From Gymnorhina tibicen (Eukaryota > Chordata > Aves > Passeriformes > Artamidae): a stretch of 64,000 bases of DNA. Positions 38,183 through 49,861 of this stretch are shown one piece after another; the first letter of the stretch is position 1, and the number at the start of each line of letters is the position of its first letter. Both the position numbers and the translations under genes were made by a program. The notes beneath the pieces were generated by a model. That model was not told where the DNA came from. It did no database searches and worked only from the letters and a program-made list of their open reading frames with translations. The stretch is taken from positions 62,257-126,256 of the forward strand of contig VXAZ01002501.1 of NCBI GenBank assembly GCA_013399875.1, written 5' to 3'.

Positions 38183-38204
38183 TAAAAAAAAAAAAAAAAA
38201 AAGN

Positions 38205-38236
<32 letters not shown>
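38183..38236. repeat. Poly(A) run with an N
   Basis: About 54 bases of A broken by a G, an N (38204) and another G. Sequence length here is likely uncertain in the assembly. No retrocopy body could be recognised before it. Confidence 0.9.
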
Positions 38237-38238
<2 letters not shown>

Positions 38239-39755
38239 AAAATCCATTACAGTACAAAAAGCACAACATGAAAATTCCTACTTATTCTAACACGAGCTAT
38301 TGTTTCCAGGAAGAACAACAGGAGAAAAAACTCTAACCCACAAAATACATCTGGATGCTCAAGGGCAGAGGGTATAGCAGGGGATCTCAAATCTCTCCTT
38401 CTTAAGTAGGAGAATTGCTGTTACAGTAAAGAAGGTCTAAGTAATTATTGCAAGATTCCAACCTCTGCCTCTGAACATTGGAGTCTTAACTATGACTGAC
38501 TCCAGCTTGGATTTTGTCCTTTGTGGCCAGAGAGTAACATTCGATCTGCTTTTCCACACCTAAAGAAGGGAAAGGACCAAGCAGAATACTCCATACCACA
38601 TCATTTCTACACAACGTTCGAGACAAAACACTTCATTCAAATAATGCAGTTTCTATTAAATAATTTCTCTATACACAGGTTCCAACTCATAGATGACACC
38701 AGTTCCTTACAACCTTCCCAATGGCCCAGTCCATGTACACAGATACAGATATATAGATTTATGTAATTACACTCAAAGTACCTGTCCTACTAACTGAAAG
38801 TGCAATTGTTTGAAGGACTGACTAGAGATTTTTCTTATAAATCTAACCATGAGATTATGAACACTTCATTAAGCATACAAATAAAAAGCCTGAATAAAAC
38901 TATGGCTTATCCTTCATTCTCTGCTCCATTGCTGGAATAAAGTAAGCCTGGTGTTATTCCAGTATAATTTTGGCATTACCATCTCAGCTGTGAAGTTTCA
39001 GAGTGTCTTTCTTCCCCAGAAAAGGTGGTACAAACTGTAAGGAGAGAGTTGTTATTTGCCTAATTCCCTGCAGGGAATTACCTCACTAGGGAAGCTGTGA
39101 CCAGGGATTAATTAGTATTTGACTTCTGCCACAAGTTGCAGGGGCTTAGAAGAAAAAAAGCCAGAGCACATGAGCTGTTCTGCAGCAGGCTGCCAACAAA
39201 ACAGGAGATGAAGATCTGCTGCTTAGTGAATCATGAAATAACAGTAAACTCTTCAGAGTGCAGATGATGTTTCACTTCTATTATGCATGGTGCCACAAGC
39301 ACAACAGCTTTTTAAGAAGATCTGTGTTAAAAATATATGCACCTTTTACTATGGATGCTATCAAGGAGAACTGCTGAATAACGTTTTCAACAATTACAGC
39401 TTTAGATAGTTAAAACAGAATGCAAAGAATGCTTTTAAGTACTGTTTTCAGAAGAAAGGAAACATTTCTCTGAATAAATTCTTGTGGCATCCAAAGAACC
39501 GTGGATAAGAAAATCAAAAAAACAAGTGCACTTCTAACAAACAAGGTAAGTAACTATGGATAGATTAGGATGGATTATGGGCATGAAGAGATAGACAAGA
39601 GCTGCCTCTGAGAAACAGCCACAAACAGGTTAAGGGCCTGTGGGTAAAAATCAAGGACTAGACCAATAAAGGACACCTTGCAGCTGGGATCTATTTGAGC
39701 CATCTCCAGGAAGCTCTCGAAGAACTACCTTACGTAGAAAGCCAATGCAAGGAAC

Positions 39756-39890
39756 TTTCTTTCCTTCTCTCTCTCCTTTTTTCTTCCCTTTTTTTGGGTT
39801 TTTTTTTCCTCCCTTCCTTCTTCCCTCCCTCTCCTCCTTCCTTTCTCCCTCCCTCTCTCCCTCTCTCCTCTTTCACCCTACCCTTCATTT
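39756..39890. repeat. Polypyrimidine (CT-rich) tract
   Basis: About 135 bp of nearly pure C/T on the plus strand (ttccttctctctctcctttt, cctcccttccttcttccctc), interrupted by one GGG. The gene strand is therefore a long purine run. Confidence 0.9.
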
Positions 39891-41116
39891 CAAATCCAAC
39901 CCCCATGTGCTGATACCAGGAGGTCAGGGACAAACATTCCAATTTCCATGCCAAGTCTGTAACTTCCTAATGCCACTTTTTATGTTCTTGTGGACATTCT
40001 GACTTTCACAGTTCCTTTTCAGCCACAAGCATCTACTCACCTGCCTGTTCCCTCCCTTTTCAGATACCAAGTAGAAATTAAAATTAATCAACACAAAAAA
40101 CCAAACTACTGAAAAACAGAAGAATGTGGACGGCAGGACCAAAGAAAAATACCTTTGGAATTTTTTTTTATTTTCACTTAGCTATTACCTGTAACAACAC
40201 CATAAGAAACATTTTCACTATCAAGACATGATTTTTAAATGGAATATATTACTTAATTTTTTGGTGAATGTTGTACTGTAGGCAAATCTAAGCAAAACTC
40301 TGAAGGGACTTCCAAAATTGGCTACAAACCATGCCTTTGTTGTAACTGAATACTGAGTATAATGTAATTTGGGACCATAATTAAACTGCCAGCTAATCAC
40401 AAGCCAAAGCCTTTAAGAACGAAGTTCTCTTATCAGCATAACTTGAATATGAAAGCACCCACTGGTTGGGATGAAGTCTCAGAGTTCTGATTTCTTTCAA
40501 AAGTATGAAAAAGTCTCTGAAATCAGTGAAGTCTTCAGCAAATTCACAAAAACTCAGCAATTTTCTTTCACATTATTTTAAATTATAAGCAATTGCTGCT
40601 CGTAATTGCATCAGCACGTTTACTGAGTAAACATGGTCTATGTTTATTAAATTATACTTATTTAACATAGTCTACCTAATCTTTCATCTAAAAGAGAAGG
40701 GCATTTCCTGGGTATTTTCCACTTACCCAGACTCACCCAAACTAGTGACTCTGTAGTCACTAGGCCCAAAATACCTACCTGAACTAGAACAGCTTTTAGA
40801 AAACACAGAAAATCTAGTAACTCAGCAGCAGCTATATGTTGCTCACACACAGAGTTTTTATCAATAGTTCTAAATTTTCAAAGAGAATAAACACCATCTT
40901 TACCCACAAGAGTCAGACAGAAAAAAAATCTAATGCAAGATAGGAACAGCCAAGCAGAAACATGGGATGCTTGGGATGCTGTGAAGTAGAAACAAAAAGT
41001 ACATTTCAGTGCTCAGACAATACAACTATTCAACTATTTAATAATGTTCATTACCAAAGTGCTCTAATTCTCTGTATAACCACTTTTTAGGTATGTTCTC
41101 CTACAGCATCACTTAC

Positions 41117-41242
41117 CATCACATTTTTGAGTTGCCTCATTCTGTTTGTGGCCAACAGGACACTTGCACTCGTACGAACCCACTGAATTAATGCAGTTTC
41201 CTCCTTGGCAGACTCCAGGGATAGCCTGGCACTCATCAACAT
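41117..41242 (-). CDS. FBN2: FBN2 exon: cbEGF1
   Basis: This 126-bp exon (42 codons) encodes a calcium-binding EGF domain with the motif DVDEC at its start, then [19 protein letters not shown] and a final QKCD. The six cysteines and the Asn/Tyr of the calcium and packing consensus are present. Acceptor tttgcag|ATG, donor GATG|gtaagtg, phase 1 at both ends. It follows Hyb1 and precedes cbEGF2 as in other fibrillins. Confidence 0.97.
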
Positions 41243-41424
41243 CTGCAAACACAGAAAAAGACCCAGATCTGATTACCTGACATAAGACACGTAAGTAACT
41301 TCCAGTAACTTCCTGCTGTCTTTCATTAAGTTCTACTTCCACTTCAAATTGTGTTGGGGTGGTTTTTTTTTGTTCCCAGCTCTAATTTGGTTACACATAA
41401 ACCACCCCGTGTTTCTGTAGGTTT

Positions 41425-41700
41425 TTATATAAAACTATCCAGGTCGACATCTCTTCTGGCTGGCTCCCTTAGTACCTGTATCATGAAGTTACCATCCAGG
41501 TGTTTCAGGAATCTTCTGGACCTGTTTGTTCCAGCTGTGTGGTGCTCCCAGTTAACATTTGGCAAGAATACAGAACTGTTTTTCAGGAGGATGGTCAAAG
41601 CCCTTATAAGGCACTGAAATTCCACCTGAGTTTGTGGATTGTAGGACTTCTTCAGTTTTATTCCTCCTGGTGCTTGTGCTGTAGATAAACCTATGCTATT
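41425..41700 (-). mobile_element. CR1 LINE fragment (ORF2 endonuclease domain remnant)
   Basis: The minus-strand frame reads FLPNVNWEHHTAGTNRSRRF, then LKHLDGNF and REPARRDVDLDS. This matches the CR1 endonuclease region that normally reads like GDFNLPDVCW, SRRFLE and EPTR...LDL. The catalytic GDFN is degraded (SSVFLPN). It is an inactive fragment lying about 190 bp upstream of the cbEGF1 exon. Confidence 0.75.
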
Positions 41701-42037
41701 TGCCTTGTCCATTCACCTGCTTTTCCATTTAAGCAAGTATAATTTCTCATAGTCGAGGAAGAAGGCAAGCACTTTTTGCAGGTTTGGGTTTCTTTTCGTA
41801 ACCATTGGACTTGGTTTTTAAGTGCATTTGCTGAGAAGTTTGCATTTCATTCCTGAACCCATGCTGATTTAGCCAGCACACTACCATGTCCAAAATGCAA
41901 CAGTTAGATTGCAAATGGATTAAGGACTTTATCAAAGGCATAGACCTTCTTCATTTTTTTTTTTTCCTGAATAACCAGTGCTTGCTGCTGCTTGTTTACT
42001 TGGAAATCAAATTTAATCTCTGAAGTATTTTAAAGAG

Positions 42038-42108
42038 TGGGGCGGGCTGGACTGGGTGCTCTCCAGAGATTCCTTCCAACCCTAAGTATTCTATGATTCT
42101 GTGAACCT
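42038..42108 (+). mobile_element. CR1 LINE 3' tail
   Basis: The stretch around 'ggctggactgggtgctctcc', 'agagattccttccaaccc' and 'tattctatgattctgtga' is the typical avian CR1 3' terminus with its ATTCTGTGA-type end. Confidence 0.85.
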
Positions 42109-44744
42109 TGACACGACTTAGCAACATCTAGAGAGAAGATGGTTCCACCATTTATTGATACACAGCCCACCCAGAAGCTCCCTCCTGAGTAAAACATGTG
42201 GTGTTTGTCTTCTGACCCTGGGGCCTCAAAATGCGTTTATCACACAGAGTATGCCTGTGCCTTTTGTCACTTATTAACACTTAAATTAAGTTTCCTGTGT
42301 CAGCAGATCAGTTGTTAAAAAACCACTCTGTGTCTTAAACAGCTTTAGAAGTTGAAGATGTCAAGGAATAGTGAATTAATGGCAGCAGAAGCAGGCAATG
42401 AACACCTCCCAGAGACAGCAAAATCACCGGGGCCCCGGGGTGAACTAAATTTTAAGCTCTATTGGTTCCATTAATTCCTTTCAGTTCTTTTAAGAAGGCA
42501 AATAGATGTTGAGCTTTGCTGAAGCCTGAAAAGCCAATCCCAATGATGCAATGCAGTGCTTCTCCAGTGAAGGAAACACAAAGGGTACCTCTACGAAAGG
42601 TGAAGTCTTTGAACCGCACGCACTCTCCTGCTTCTCTCTGATACTGTATACTAACTATTCTACATCGTATTTCAGTGTAAAGAAAGCAAGCATATTCAAC
42701 TTTAATGTTAGCCTAAAAATATACACATGCCATAAGACCAATGCTTTTTGTCAGTATCACGTTTTGCTGAAAACCCAAGTTTGTTTTAACATATTATTGG
42801 TGTTTTGGGACTGAGAAAATTCAAAAAGAACAAAAGTATTTTATTCAAAGGGTCTATTTTATCAATTGCTTCCTAAATGCTGTTTTAGGATACAAGAATT
42901 TTTTATTTTCTGAAGATACAAGCAAATTGAAATGAACCTTTTTTTTTTAGTATCTTTGACAGTTAAGCTAAACCACACAAGAGTTTTAGCATTTTTAATT
43001 ATCCACTTACACTTTTAAACCTCAACTACATTAACACAAGAAACTTTTTACCATAAACAGCAAATTTGATTAATAACTTTTTAGAAACAGTTCTATACAC
43101 AAAAGTTCAATATGTTACAGATTAAGTAGAATGTTTCCATGTGTTCATAGTCTTATATTTGGTAAGTGAAAAAAGATTTTGTGCTTTTGCAGAGTTTTCT
43201 CTGCAAAATGCCTGCGGGACTTGCACAGCTACCTTTAAACACGCACCTTCTCTTTCTGATCTGTGGGCTATTTCTCAAAAAAACTCCGAAAACCCAAGAA
43301 GCTCAGGAAAAATAAATCCACTCAGATGTTAGACAGGAATTTTGGAGAGTTTTTTCTTTACTGTGGTCGTAACAACAATTATCCAAATAAAAATTTCTCT
43401 CTTTAATTCTGCCTGGAATATATATGTGGCGTTTCTTTGTAATGGATTTGGCATGTGGGAACTAAAAGGTAAAATGGTCATGAATATAATGGAAGACTCT
43501 TGGTTCTTCCTCTGCCTCCTACAAAGCAGAAATACTGCACACAACAGAAATAATACCAAGATATTTTTCCCTGTTTTCATAATTATTTTCACAACAGCAG
43601 GATTTGATCCTAGACGACACTTTCAATATTTTCAGTAACTCAGACACGTTAATACCAAGCACTAGATTACAAAAAAAATCATCACTTTTCATTGTGAACT
43701 TGAACCTTCATCAGTCTTCTCTCTCTTGTCCAGTTCATACCAGTGCTTTTAATATTTAGACAGTGTATTCCTACTACAGAACAGATTTTTTTGGATATTA
43801 TCTCCTGTAATGGCTACATGCACTTAACAATGTCAGCAACAGCAGTAGGAAGAAGAAACTTCCTATTTTCAAAATCTACTCAGCCATCACCACTTTTCTC
43901 TCCTTAGAGCAGAAAATTAACTGTCTGCAGGGAAAGGGTGTAGGTGGGAAATGGGACTGCTGAGGAATGCAGGGACGAGCTGAGAAAACCTCCAACTCAG
44001 GATTTCTGCCATTATGCTGCTCCTAAGGCCATGTAGCAGTGGCAATAAAGTTCACTGAAGTGGAACGCTGAAGTTCCTCCTGCCTGAATTCTTGGAATGA
44101 GGGATGTCTGAACAGCTACAATTCCTGTTTAAGACATGACTGAATAGAAACTTCTGGGGGAAAAAAATGAAACACAAGCAAACAATTTGAATTGTGTTTG
44201 GTTTTGCTTCTCTTAGATTTTTTTTTAAACCTGTTCGTGGTAATAACGAAGTAAGAGTACTACTACAATATTCTATACAAGAACATTACCCAGAAAATAC
44301 AATTAACCCTCAAAAAGGTGCTAAAGACCCATTTAAGATTGAGTCATGGAAATCTTTTGAAGAGTAGGAGCAACTTGCTACTTAGACTAAGCCACATCTT
44401 GTAAAACTCTTTTATCAAATGCATACTGAAATTACCATTTTCCAACAGCAAGGCTTGAAAGTTCCATTGATTTTGAGTTGTTCATACCAACTCCCAAACC
44501 TGGCTGTCTACTGATGTAAGCATTCACTTCAAAAATACCAAACACTTGAAGTATGGACTGCGTGAGCCTGGTCTAATCGATACATACCAAAGGTAGTTTT
44601 ATTGAATACCAATGGGGTTTGTGTTCCTTTAATTAAAGTCTCTGTAAATCTAATGTCCTCAACAGAAAGAAAAGCATTGAAAAGCAGCACAGATCCTCTA
44701 TTTGCTTCTAAAACCATCAGAGAAAACATTTGGTTTCTTCTGAC

Positions 44745-44932
44745 CTTTCTGTTGTGGATGGCAGAACACCAGAACAGGCTGCACAGGGAGGTCTGGAGGC
44801 ATTTCAACCCCACATGGACATGCTTCTGTGTCTCCTGCTCTGGGTGACTCTGCCTTGGCACAGGGTTGGACGGGATGATGTCTGGAGATCCCTTCCAACC
44901 CCAACCATTCTGAGGTTCTGTGATCTTATTTC
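44745..44932 (+). mobile_element. CR1 LINE 3' fragment
   Basis: The order 'aacaggctgcacagggaggt', 'acagggttggacgggatgat', 'ctggagatcccttccaaccc' and 'cattctgaggttctgtgat' is that of a CR1 3' end, truncated at its 5' side. Confidence 0.85.
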
Positions 44933-45953
44933 AACAGACTCTGCACTGTAATGTGGAGTTTGGAAAGGCAAAAAGTGTCACATCCACTCCCTTCCTGCCT
45001 CGAGGTGGCCTGATAATTCATAACAGAGCAGACAGCGTGCTACCAACCTGCTCACACCCCAGAGCTTAAGTCAGGAGGAGTTACCCGTACTCAGGGCTTG
45101 AAAGGAAGTGTCTCAATTGCTGGGAGTAAAGGCAATGATTCTGTGAAATAAAGAAATTCTGTCTCTCCTTTTCCCCAAAGAAAGGCCAAGCATTTTTCAT
45201 CTGTGCCTTGCCAGCACCTTGTAACATTGCATGCTAAGGCCAGCTGACATAAATACAATCCCAGCTTCCTATTTAGCAGTTATATGTGAAAAATGTAGCA
45301 AAAATTACGGCTGTTCAAACTTCCTTTGTTTATCCATCACACAAAGTAGACTACCACATTGTTTCCATGCTCCCCAGTGGAATTTAGCAATGTGGTTAAA
45401 TGGGTAACTTAAAACTATTTGCCACAGGGAATATACTGTCAGAAAAAGAAAACACAGTTATTGTGGGCATGGGTGCTAAAGAGCACCACTGATCTCTCAC
45501 ATAATTCAAATGAAGCCCCAGAAGCTATGCCAGGGTCAGTCTGGCAGAGCAGTTTCAAGGACCCATTGTATGGATGGAGCTTGACTTGGAGATTGCAAAA
45601 TGCACCCCTTCTGCAGAGCACTGTTTCTGTTCAGTGTCTAAAACATATTAATCACTTCAAGATGAATGGCAAAACATAAACTCTTGCATGCAGGCAGGGA
45701 CCTATCTCTGGCATATAAGGAAAACTGACATCAAATATATTTCCTTAGCATTGATGAATTACAATTTTTTTCCAGGCCACTTCAGTTTTGTTCTCTGTGT
45801 ACATACAGCAGCAAAAATCTGGAGGCAGCAAAGCACATCTGGATTTTATCATAAGACTCAGACCACACATAGGGAAAACAGTGATGTTGTTTCAAGGGGA
45901 TGGCAAGGTTTTCAAGGTGACTGTCACAGGCAGAGTTCCAGTGAGAGGCTCAC

Positions 45954-46151
45954 CTTGGCAGGCCCCAGTGCGGATATTTGGGATGAAGCCGCGGCGGCAG
46001 GGCTGGGGCTGGGCAGGGCACATCTCGCAGGGGTGGCCCCACGCACGCCCCATGGTGGCACAGCACAGGGACTTGGTGCACACAATGCCGGTCAGCTGGC
46101 CCTGGCACATCTGTTTGTTCACTTGAGTGAAACACGGGCCTGTCCTGTAAT
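45954..46151 (-). CDS. FBN2: FBN2 exon: hybrid domain 1 (Hyb1)
   Basis: This 198-bp exon encodes 66 residues, beginning DYRTGPCF and ending IRTGACQ. It carries a TB-like CC pair followed by [15 protein letters not shown] and PQPCRRGF. Nine cysteines are visible. The odd number is a known property of fibrillin Hyb1, which has one unpaired cysteine implicated in intermolecular disulfide bonding during microfibril assembly. Hyb1 also binds latent TGF-beta binding proteins in the family. The acceptor is ccccccccag|AT and the donor CAAG|gtgagc. Confidence 0.97.
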
Positions 46152-48349
46152 CTGGGGGGGGAAAAAACAAAGGGAAGTTCACTGTATCATACAAGGCACT
46201 GTGCTAGTACCTACAGAAAGAATTGTTTTTTAATCCAGTAGAAATCTATATTAAGAAAATTCCATGGAAATTTAAGCCATATTACTGCTTACAGAAGTTG
46301 CATGACACCTTCCACTGAAGGTAATGATTTTCACGAGGTTATCCTACCTTTCAAGTTATTTCTTTCTGAAAGATACAAGTAAATAAAAGGCAGCTGGACA
46401 CAAAACTGCTCTTGAGCATTGACAATGTACCCAGTAAAATCCACAGTAAGCAGAAGAATTTTACAAACAAACAAACAAACAAAAGAGAAGATCAGATTAA
46501 GCAAACAAGGACTGGAAACTGGTTTTCTTGTTCCTAAGCTACTACATGGTGATTTATGGGAGGGAGCTACAGACCAGAGCAGCCACACTTTTTTTCACTC
46601 CACATTGATCAAGATCCATGCCAGAGAGTGTCACAGAATCATCATTCCTGCTGGAATGCCTGTTGCAAAATAGTGCTACCTAGAGAGGACTAATTGGCAA
46701 ACCACCACTTATTTTCAGAGGAAAACCATGAGACAATAAAACCTATCCAAGCTATACGCAGTACACTGAATAAAGCATAGAAACAATATGAAAATACACT
46801 TCTGGTAGAACTCCTGTGAATAATTAGTTCATGAAGTTTGAACCTGTAGAAGGAGAAATTTTTTTTTACATTATGAGTCAACACAAACTGGGTTCAACAA
46901 CTAACTGAAATTCTCTAGGACCAAATAAGGAACAGATGGTTGCTTTCAGCCAGATTTCACATCCTTATGCAAACTCTGTAAGAGTGAGGGGAAAAAAAGA
47001 AGAAAATGCCAACCTCTCACTCAGTCACATGAAAGAAGGCACAACAGTGGGGTTATGGCTGCTCCAGCTACCATTCCATCCTCTTTTTTTCCTACCAAAA
47101 GCAGACTCCAATAGCAATGTGTGGGTCACACACTGTCTTCCACACACTTTCATTAGGGTGCAGCTGGTCTCACAACCAAGCTACAAGTGAACAACCCTTA
47201 CTTTCTACAACTTGATGCTTTCACCCCGAAGAAATAAGAACTTTGACATCTTTGGAAAGGAAAAGAAATGGTCTTCCCAGTGAGATGCTATACTAAGCTT
47301 CTTGGGCTCTTAAATGAAGGCTCAAACAGAAATCAATGTTCTGCTTCCTATCTTTGGTAAGGGTCACCCAGGTATCAGTCTAGGAAAGACTTCTGCACAG
47401 TTATTTATACACATTGGTAGTCAATTTCAGCTGGGCTGTTCACTTTAAATAAAGTCAACCGACTTCACAGAAATGCCTGACAATAAAAGGAGATTAGAAG
47501 ATCTTAAATACTCATTAAGGCCTGTGAACTTTAATATTTCTTGATTATCAATACAAAATAGTCTTCAAAGTCATATTTTGAGCTTCCCCTGTGCCCATCA
47601 AGCCACAAATATAGCACTTTGAGTAAAATAAATACATTATAAAAAGAAAATCCTGTCCTTGCTCCATACACTCAAATGGAGTTCAGTTCTCCATGGGAGA
47701 ATGCCCTCTGTAGTGAAATCAAATAATGACTTACTATACATCTTCCAATTTCCGAAACTTGCCTTCCGCAGGTCTGACAATGATAATATCCCAGCTCACT
47801 TTGCAATACCTATGCTGGACAGCATTGCATTTTTACAGCAGCAATTCCCTGAGATACAGTTTTTTGTAGGACCAATCTTTGCATATCACAGTAGGAGCAG
47901 AAATTCAAACTATGTATTTCTCTGTTTAATGGCTGGTGACCCACAGGAATATTCTGGCCAAAGATATTCCACATTAAGAAGCTTGGAATTCAATCAGAGG
48001 GAATGAAACTTGAAACCCAAATTAGAGTTGTGAATTGTACCTGAGTTCCACTACCTTCCCACAAGACTCAAAATGATTTGTGTGTAAACTCGGTCAAAAC
48101 TAGCAATGAAAACTTCAGTTTAGAGAGTGTGTTCAAAAGAATGGTTAGAGACTATAACCAGGCTCCAAAGTGTGTTTGTTCAAGAGAATATGAATGAGTC
48201 AGTTTCATAAAATATTTTCAGAGACTGAAAATAGTTTATGACTCAAACATTGATATAAAGTTTTAAAGAAGCTACAGCCACAGAAACCTCCCTGAAGAAC
48301 TTTGAACTGTAAGTCGAACTGCTGATTAGATTAAAGGAAACCCATTGTT

Positions 48350-49040
48350 CAGTCAGCCCAGGCTGAAGGAAAGGTGTGCATCCATAATAGGCCAGAGCCT
48401 CCAGCTGCCATCCCAGCTGAATTTGGGGTGGGGGTAAGAACACAGCTCACAGAAGCCAGGTTACATGGACCCCCCCACCCCAACCAAGAGGGGTGGAGGA
48501 GGTTTTTGGGTGCATGGTGTAACCTCTGGTGAGAGGCAATAAACACCCATCCTCCGATGACACAAACTGGCTCAGCTGTGGAACCCCCAGCCCCACGGGA
48601 CATCCATGAGAGGCTTTGCCCCACAGGACTGCAGTGATGCAACAAACCCAGAGTCTGCTGTAAGAGGCTGCCCCCTTCCCCCAGGGGGACATGCCCGGAC
48701 ATGCCTGCCTAGCTTGGGCATTTATACCCAGAGAATTCTATACTTCATTGGGGGGGGACCTTCACCGCCAAGAAGACCAGCTGGAGAGGATCAACAGAAC
48801 ATCGCTGGGATCCACAGAGTGGTGACATTTTCCTTATTTCCTTATCTGTCCCTGTCACTCTCTCTCTGTGCCCCCCACCTACTTCCTACTTCTTTCTTTC
48901 TTTCCTTCTCTCTCCCTCTCATATTTACCATCAATAAAACCCATCTTATTGTCACTGGCATATGGTCTCATTTGCACCTTAATTTGGGCAGAGGAATTTT
49001 TAAGGAACCTTAATAATAATCCTTAATTGGATCGTAACAG
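48350..49040 (+). mobile_element. LTR-like element, probable solo LTR
   Basis: A GC-rich block in AT-rich intron. It has a TATA-like TTTATA (48721-48726), a following pyrimidine tract, a poly(A) signal AATAAA (48933-48938) and a tail ending ...ATCGTAACA, a form seen at avian ERV LTR 3' ends. The 3' end is probably near 49039. The 5' end is uncertain, since no TG with a matching target duplication was found. No internal retroviral sequence lies beside it. Confidence 0.55.
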
Positions 49041-49229
49041 TCAGGTACAAGAAGGAGTGATACCAATACACCTAATTGCTTACTATTAATTAGAAATATA
49101 TGCTCTGGAAACCAATGCATAGGTACCTACCCATGCCTTAATAAACAGAGAATGCATTAATCTAATGTTCAGATTCTGTAACCAAGCAACATTCATCAGA
49201 ATTAGCCTGCAGCATGGTACCTATTTATA

Positions 49230-49302
49230 ATACTATATTAATTTATAATAATTTATAAATTAATATAATAATATAATAAATTGTTATCAATTAATATAGT
49301 AT
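49230..49302. repeat. AT-rich inverted repeat at gap edge
   Basis: A perfect 14-bp inverted repeat, ATACTATATTAATT at 49230-49243 and its complement AATTAATATAGTAT at 49289-49302. It flanks an AT-only loop and abuts the run of N. Confidence 0.9.
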
Positions 49303-49861
49303 NNNNNNNNNNNNNNNNNNNNNNNNNNNNNNNNNNNNNNNNNNNNNNNNNNNNNNNNNNNNNNNNNNNNNNNNNNNNNNNNNNNNNNNNNNNNNNNNNN
49401 NNNNNNNNNNNNNNNNNNNNNNNNNNNNNNNNNNNNNNNNNNNNNNNNNNNNNNNNNNNNNNNNNNNNNNNNNNNNNNNNNNNNNNNNNNNNNNNNNNNN
49501 NNNNNNNNNNNNNNNNNNNNNNNNNNNNNNNNNNNNNNNNNNNNNNNNNNNNNNNNNNNNNNNNNNNNNNNNNNNNNNNNNNNNNNNNNNNNNNNNNNNN
49601 NNNNNNNNNNNNNNNNNNNNNNNNNNNNNNNNNNNNNNNNNNNNNNNNNNNNNNNNNNNNNNNNNNNNNNNNNNNNNNNNNNNNNNNNNNNNNNNNNNNN
49701 NNNNNNNNNNNNNNNNNNNNNNNNNNNNNNNNNNNNNNNNNNNNNNNNNNNNNNNNNNNNNNNNNNNNNNNNNNNNNNNNNNNNNNNNNNNNNNNNNNNN
49801 NNNNNNNNNNNNNNNNNNNNNNNNNNNNNNNNNNNNNNNNNNNNNNNNNNNNNNNNNNNNN
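49303..49861. other. Assembly gap (559 N)
   Basis: A continuous run of N. True length and content are unknown. It lies in the long intron, so no expected coding exon is missing. Confidence 0.98.

Larger units (their letters stand above)
35639..41116 (-). other. FBN2 intron between cbEGF1 and cbEGF2
   Basis: 5.5 kb. It contains a long A run with one N and a polypyrimidine tract (both listed). Otherwise no gene or identifiable transposon. Confidence 0.8.
41243..45953 (-). other. FBN2 intron between Hyb1 and cbEGF1
   Basis: 4.7 kb with three CR1 fragments (listed). The stretches 42110-44740 and 44935-45953 show nothing else recognisable. Confidence 0.8.

Noticed and set aside
46463..46484. (ACAA)n and other short microsatellites as regulatory sites
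   Set aside because: Ordinary simple repeats; nothing in the sequence points to a function.
47659..48006. 115-codon plus-strand open frame in the 16-kb intron
   Set aside because: Considered as a nested gene or retrocopy, but no domain, poly(A) tail or target duplication was seen.
48350..49044. GTCAG at 48352-48356 and 49040-49044 as a target duplication for the second LTR-like block
   Set aside because: The left copy is followed by CC rather than TG, and a 5-bp match in this span can arise by chance, so the 5' end was left open.
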